A DNA stretch of 64,000 nt from Solenopsis invicta (taxonomy: Eukaryota; Arthropoda; Insecta; Hymenoptera; Formicidae): the NCBI RefSeq assembly GCF_016802725.1, contig NC_052669.1, positions 6,253,501-6,317,500 on the forward strand, written 5' to 3'. Position numbers and translations under genes: made by a program. Positions within the stretch are counted from its first letter, which is position 1, and each line of letters starts with the position of its first letter. A model generated the notes under the pieces. That model searched no databases. It worked only from the letters and a program-made list of their open reading frames with translations, and was not told the DNA's origin. This document shows positions 61,962-64,000 of the stretch, in pieces.

Positions 61962-62829
61962 ACTTGGCACAAACGCGCGATGCTTCGCTTTCAACATTCC
62001 CGATACTCACGTCGGTCGAAAACTCGAGAAACGGAGAAGACGCGGATTGAATGCGCAACGCGACATCCCGGCTGACTTGGGCCGACTACAACCTACAACC
62101 GTTACAGTCTGAAGATCACGGAGGATCCAAGATCCTCCTCGCGATGACTCTGGACGATTCATCTTGATTCTGTCTTGATTCACACTTGGCACGAACGCGC
62201 GATCCTTCGTTTTCGGCACTCTCGAAACACTCCGGTACTCACACGCGTCTGAAACTCGGGATACGAGACAACGGAGAAGATACGAAACACGATTAAACGC
62301 GACACGACTTCGCACCATGCATCGTATATCCGATACGACGGATGTTGGTACGAACTCCCGACACTCCATAGTACTTTCGAAACACTCGCTCGTGTTCAAA
62401 AACTCGTACGAGACGACGAAGATGCGAGTTGAAATGCGCCGCGACGCGTAGCGACGTCGCGCCGTCCTGCCTGACCTACCGAATGATCGACCGTTACCGT
62501 ATTGCGTGGTACTGCGTAGTGCCAGCCGGCGACGGCGTGAGCCGCTACGCAGTACCACGCAGTACGGTAACGGTCGGTCATTCGGTACGATTCGGTAGGT
62601 CAGGCAGGACGGCGCGACGTCGCTAGGCGTCGCGGCGCATTACAACTCGCATCTTCGTCGTCTCGTACGAGTTTTTGACACGAGCGAGTGTTCGAAAATA
62701 TATACCATGAAGTATCGGGCGTTCGTATCAACATCCGTCGTATCGGATCTTTTTCGTTGCCTCGTATCCTCCGAGTTTCCGACGTCCAGGAGTGCCGTAA
62801 ACAAAGGGTCGCGCGTTCGTGGCAAGTGT

Positions 62830-62925
62830 GAATCGAGACGAATCGTCGTAAGCAGGATCTTGGATCTCGAATGTATACGTTCAACAACTGCGACCAAACA
62901 GAGCTGGATCGGCCAGCGGCGAACA
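62830..62925 (+). other. Probable 5' UTR exon of the 63732 gene
   Basis: The right-arm counterpart of the left-arm exon ends gcgaaca|gtgagt at 62925. A strong acceptor (tttattccag) at 63712-63721 lies 10 bases before the ATG at 63732. A spliced 5' UTR joining them is likely; its 5' boundary cannot be set. Confidence 0.4.
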
Positions 62926-63731
62926 GTGAGTCAATTTATACTTGCATTATACTGTTTATTCGCCCTTACAATTTCGGTATTCGCGTCTCGTTCCCATTGC
63001 GTTCGCGTAAATTATTATTATCGGTACAGTGTGACGAAACGAAAATATTAATCAGTCGCTCGAAAGCCGTTAGGACAAAAACTATTTGAAGCTCGTGTAC
63101 GTCGTGTACGCGCGCTCGGCGCTCCTTTCGCCAGGTGTACCAACAGTTGGGTGACGTTCTTTCCGAGATCTAACCTCTAAATACATTGGGTATCGCACAA
63201 TCGTACTCCCGGCAACCGACCAAACCGATAGCTTGTAGCTTGGACTTGGACTCAGCAATCGATGAACCTTTTGTGTCATCTTTCGCTCGAAAGATCTTAT
63301 CAATGTCCAGCTCGTTGAATCTTTCCGTTTATCTTCCGTTTTGCACGAAGTATCAACGTACATTTGCAAATAGTTAATTGAACAATATATTGTTCGGCGA
63401 CGTTGGATGATACAGGTTAGGAAATGTACTGTATGTTCGATAAATCGTAGTCCAACAACCGGCAAAAGGCCACACTGATGTGAAAGTAAAAAGATAATAC
63501 AAAAAAGTAATTGATGAATAAATAAATGAAAATTAAATTTTTTGGATCGATCGCGTGGTTTTTGACGAAAAAGTGGCTTCGCGAAAGCAGTGTATACATT
63601 TGTTATCTCGATAAGATGAAGGAACCTTTGTCTTAAATTATTTTATGTACATTATACTTGTGCTTGCTGCGTGATGAAAGTGTCACTACGACTTCTTTTT
63701 ATTTCAAAATATTTATTCCAGAGTATTCAAA

Positions 63732-63974
63732 ATGGCGAAAAGTAAAGCACAGGAGAAAGTCACCAAGCGCCAGGTCAAACCTAAGACAAGTAAAAGTTTA
63801 CGATTGCCAATAAATTTTATAATCGTCACTGTGAGCATGGCTGTTGCCATTTGGTTTGGATACAAGGGATACCTCGAAACGAGAGTTAACACTCCATATA
63901 ATGTAGAAAAGGCATGTAATTTATTATCAAATAATTTTGCTCTTTTAGGAGATTATTCTTATAAAGTATTATAG
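63732..63974 (+). CDS. N-terminus of a single-pass membrane protein, partial
   Basis: The frame starts MAKSKAQEKVTKRQVKPKTS, a Lys-rich cytosolic segment. A transmembrane helix follows at about residues 26-44 (LPINFIIVTVSMAVAIWFGY), then a short extracytosolic segment, TRVNTPYNVEKAC. The layout is that of a type II membrane protein. The acceptor just before the ATG marks this as an internal exon with a non-coding exon upstream. The frame closes at a TAG at 63972, but the AT-rich end (gtaatttattatc, then gctcttttag) looks intronic. The coding exon probably ends near 63916 and continues past the window. I do not recognise the family. Confidence 0.5.
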   Translation: MAKSKAQEKVTKRQVKPKTSKSLRLPINFIIVTVSMAVAIWFGYKGYLETRVNTPYNVEKACNLLSNNFALLGDYSYKVL

Positions 63975-64000
63975 ATTGTGTACAACATAATGTAACATAT

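Larger units (their letters stand above)
61631..63196. repeat. 1.57-kb imperfect palindrome
   Basis: The left arm (61631-62518) and right arm (62546-63196) are reverse complements over most of their length. The outer marks are ggttagatctcggaaag...cacctggcgaaaggagc on the left and gctcctttcgccaggtg...ctttccgagatctaacc on the right. The central stem 62491-62518 / 62546-62573 matches at 27 of 28 positions around a 27-nt loop. The left arm is longer because an inner unit is duplicated: ttcatacttggcacaaacgcg at 61957 and ttcacacttggcacgaacgcg at 62174. The whole is GC-rich, unlike a typical AT-rich MITE. Confidence 0.85.

Noticed and set aside
1..64000. tRNA, rRNA, CRISPR or prokaryotic operon features
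   Set aside because: No cloverleaf with A/B boxes, no ribosomal blocks and no regularly spaced repeats were seen; the DNA is eukaryotic nuclear.

Overview
This is eukaryotic, insect nuclear DNA. It is AT-rich, with short phased GT-AG introns, GC-rich islands at gene starts and many small repeats. The protein set and the level of divergence from vertebrate and fly proteins fit Hymenoptera, most likely an ant. That last step is inference; nothing in the window names a species.

Seven conserved genes could be rebuilt exon by exon, each with intron phases that close exactly. In order they are: POFUT2 (minus, 2729-6394), ASCC2 (plus, 6970-11875), BIN3 (minus, 12091-14010), a draper/MEGF10-type engulfment receptor (minus, 15592-21843), FRA10AC1 (plus, 25326-26694), the IMP/GMP 5'-nucleotidase NT5C2 (minus, 28752 to at least 44909, with two alternative first coding exons) and SEPSECS (plus, 52470-56200). 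The start of an unrecognised membrane-protein gene lies at 63732. POFUT2 and ASCC2 are divergent and share a promoter gap of about 575 bp. ASCC2 and BIN3 converge with about 215 bp between stop codons. These are housekeeping genes with unrelated jobs: O-fucosylation, the alkylation-repair and ribosome-quality-control ASC-1 complex, BAR-domain membrane/actin work, glial or hemocyte engulfment, splicing, purine nucleotide turnover and selenocysteinyl-tRNA synthesis. They are neighbours, not a pathway.

The rest is long introns and intergenic DNA. The 33-52 kb stretch is the 5' territory of NT5C2. It holds GC-rich islands, candidate promoters, and a weakly supported opposite-strand gene at 34.36-36.98 kb. 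It also holds a dense set of small foldback or terminal-inverted-repeat elements. One of about 600 bp has piggyBac-like TTAA/CCCTTT ends. Three dispersed repeat families recur across the window, often inside introns.

The most unusual object is a roughly 1.57-kb imperfect palindrome at 61.63-63.20 kb. It has a near-perfect 28-bp central stem, and both arms carry a mirrored splice-donor-like site. One arm looks like the 5' exon and promoter of the gene at 63732; the other looks like its inverted duplicate. No CRISPR, rRNA or convincing tRNA was seen.
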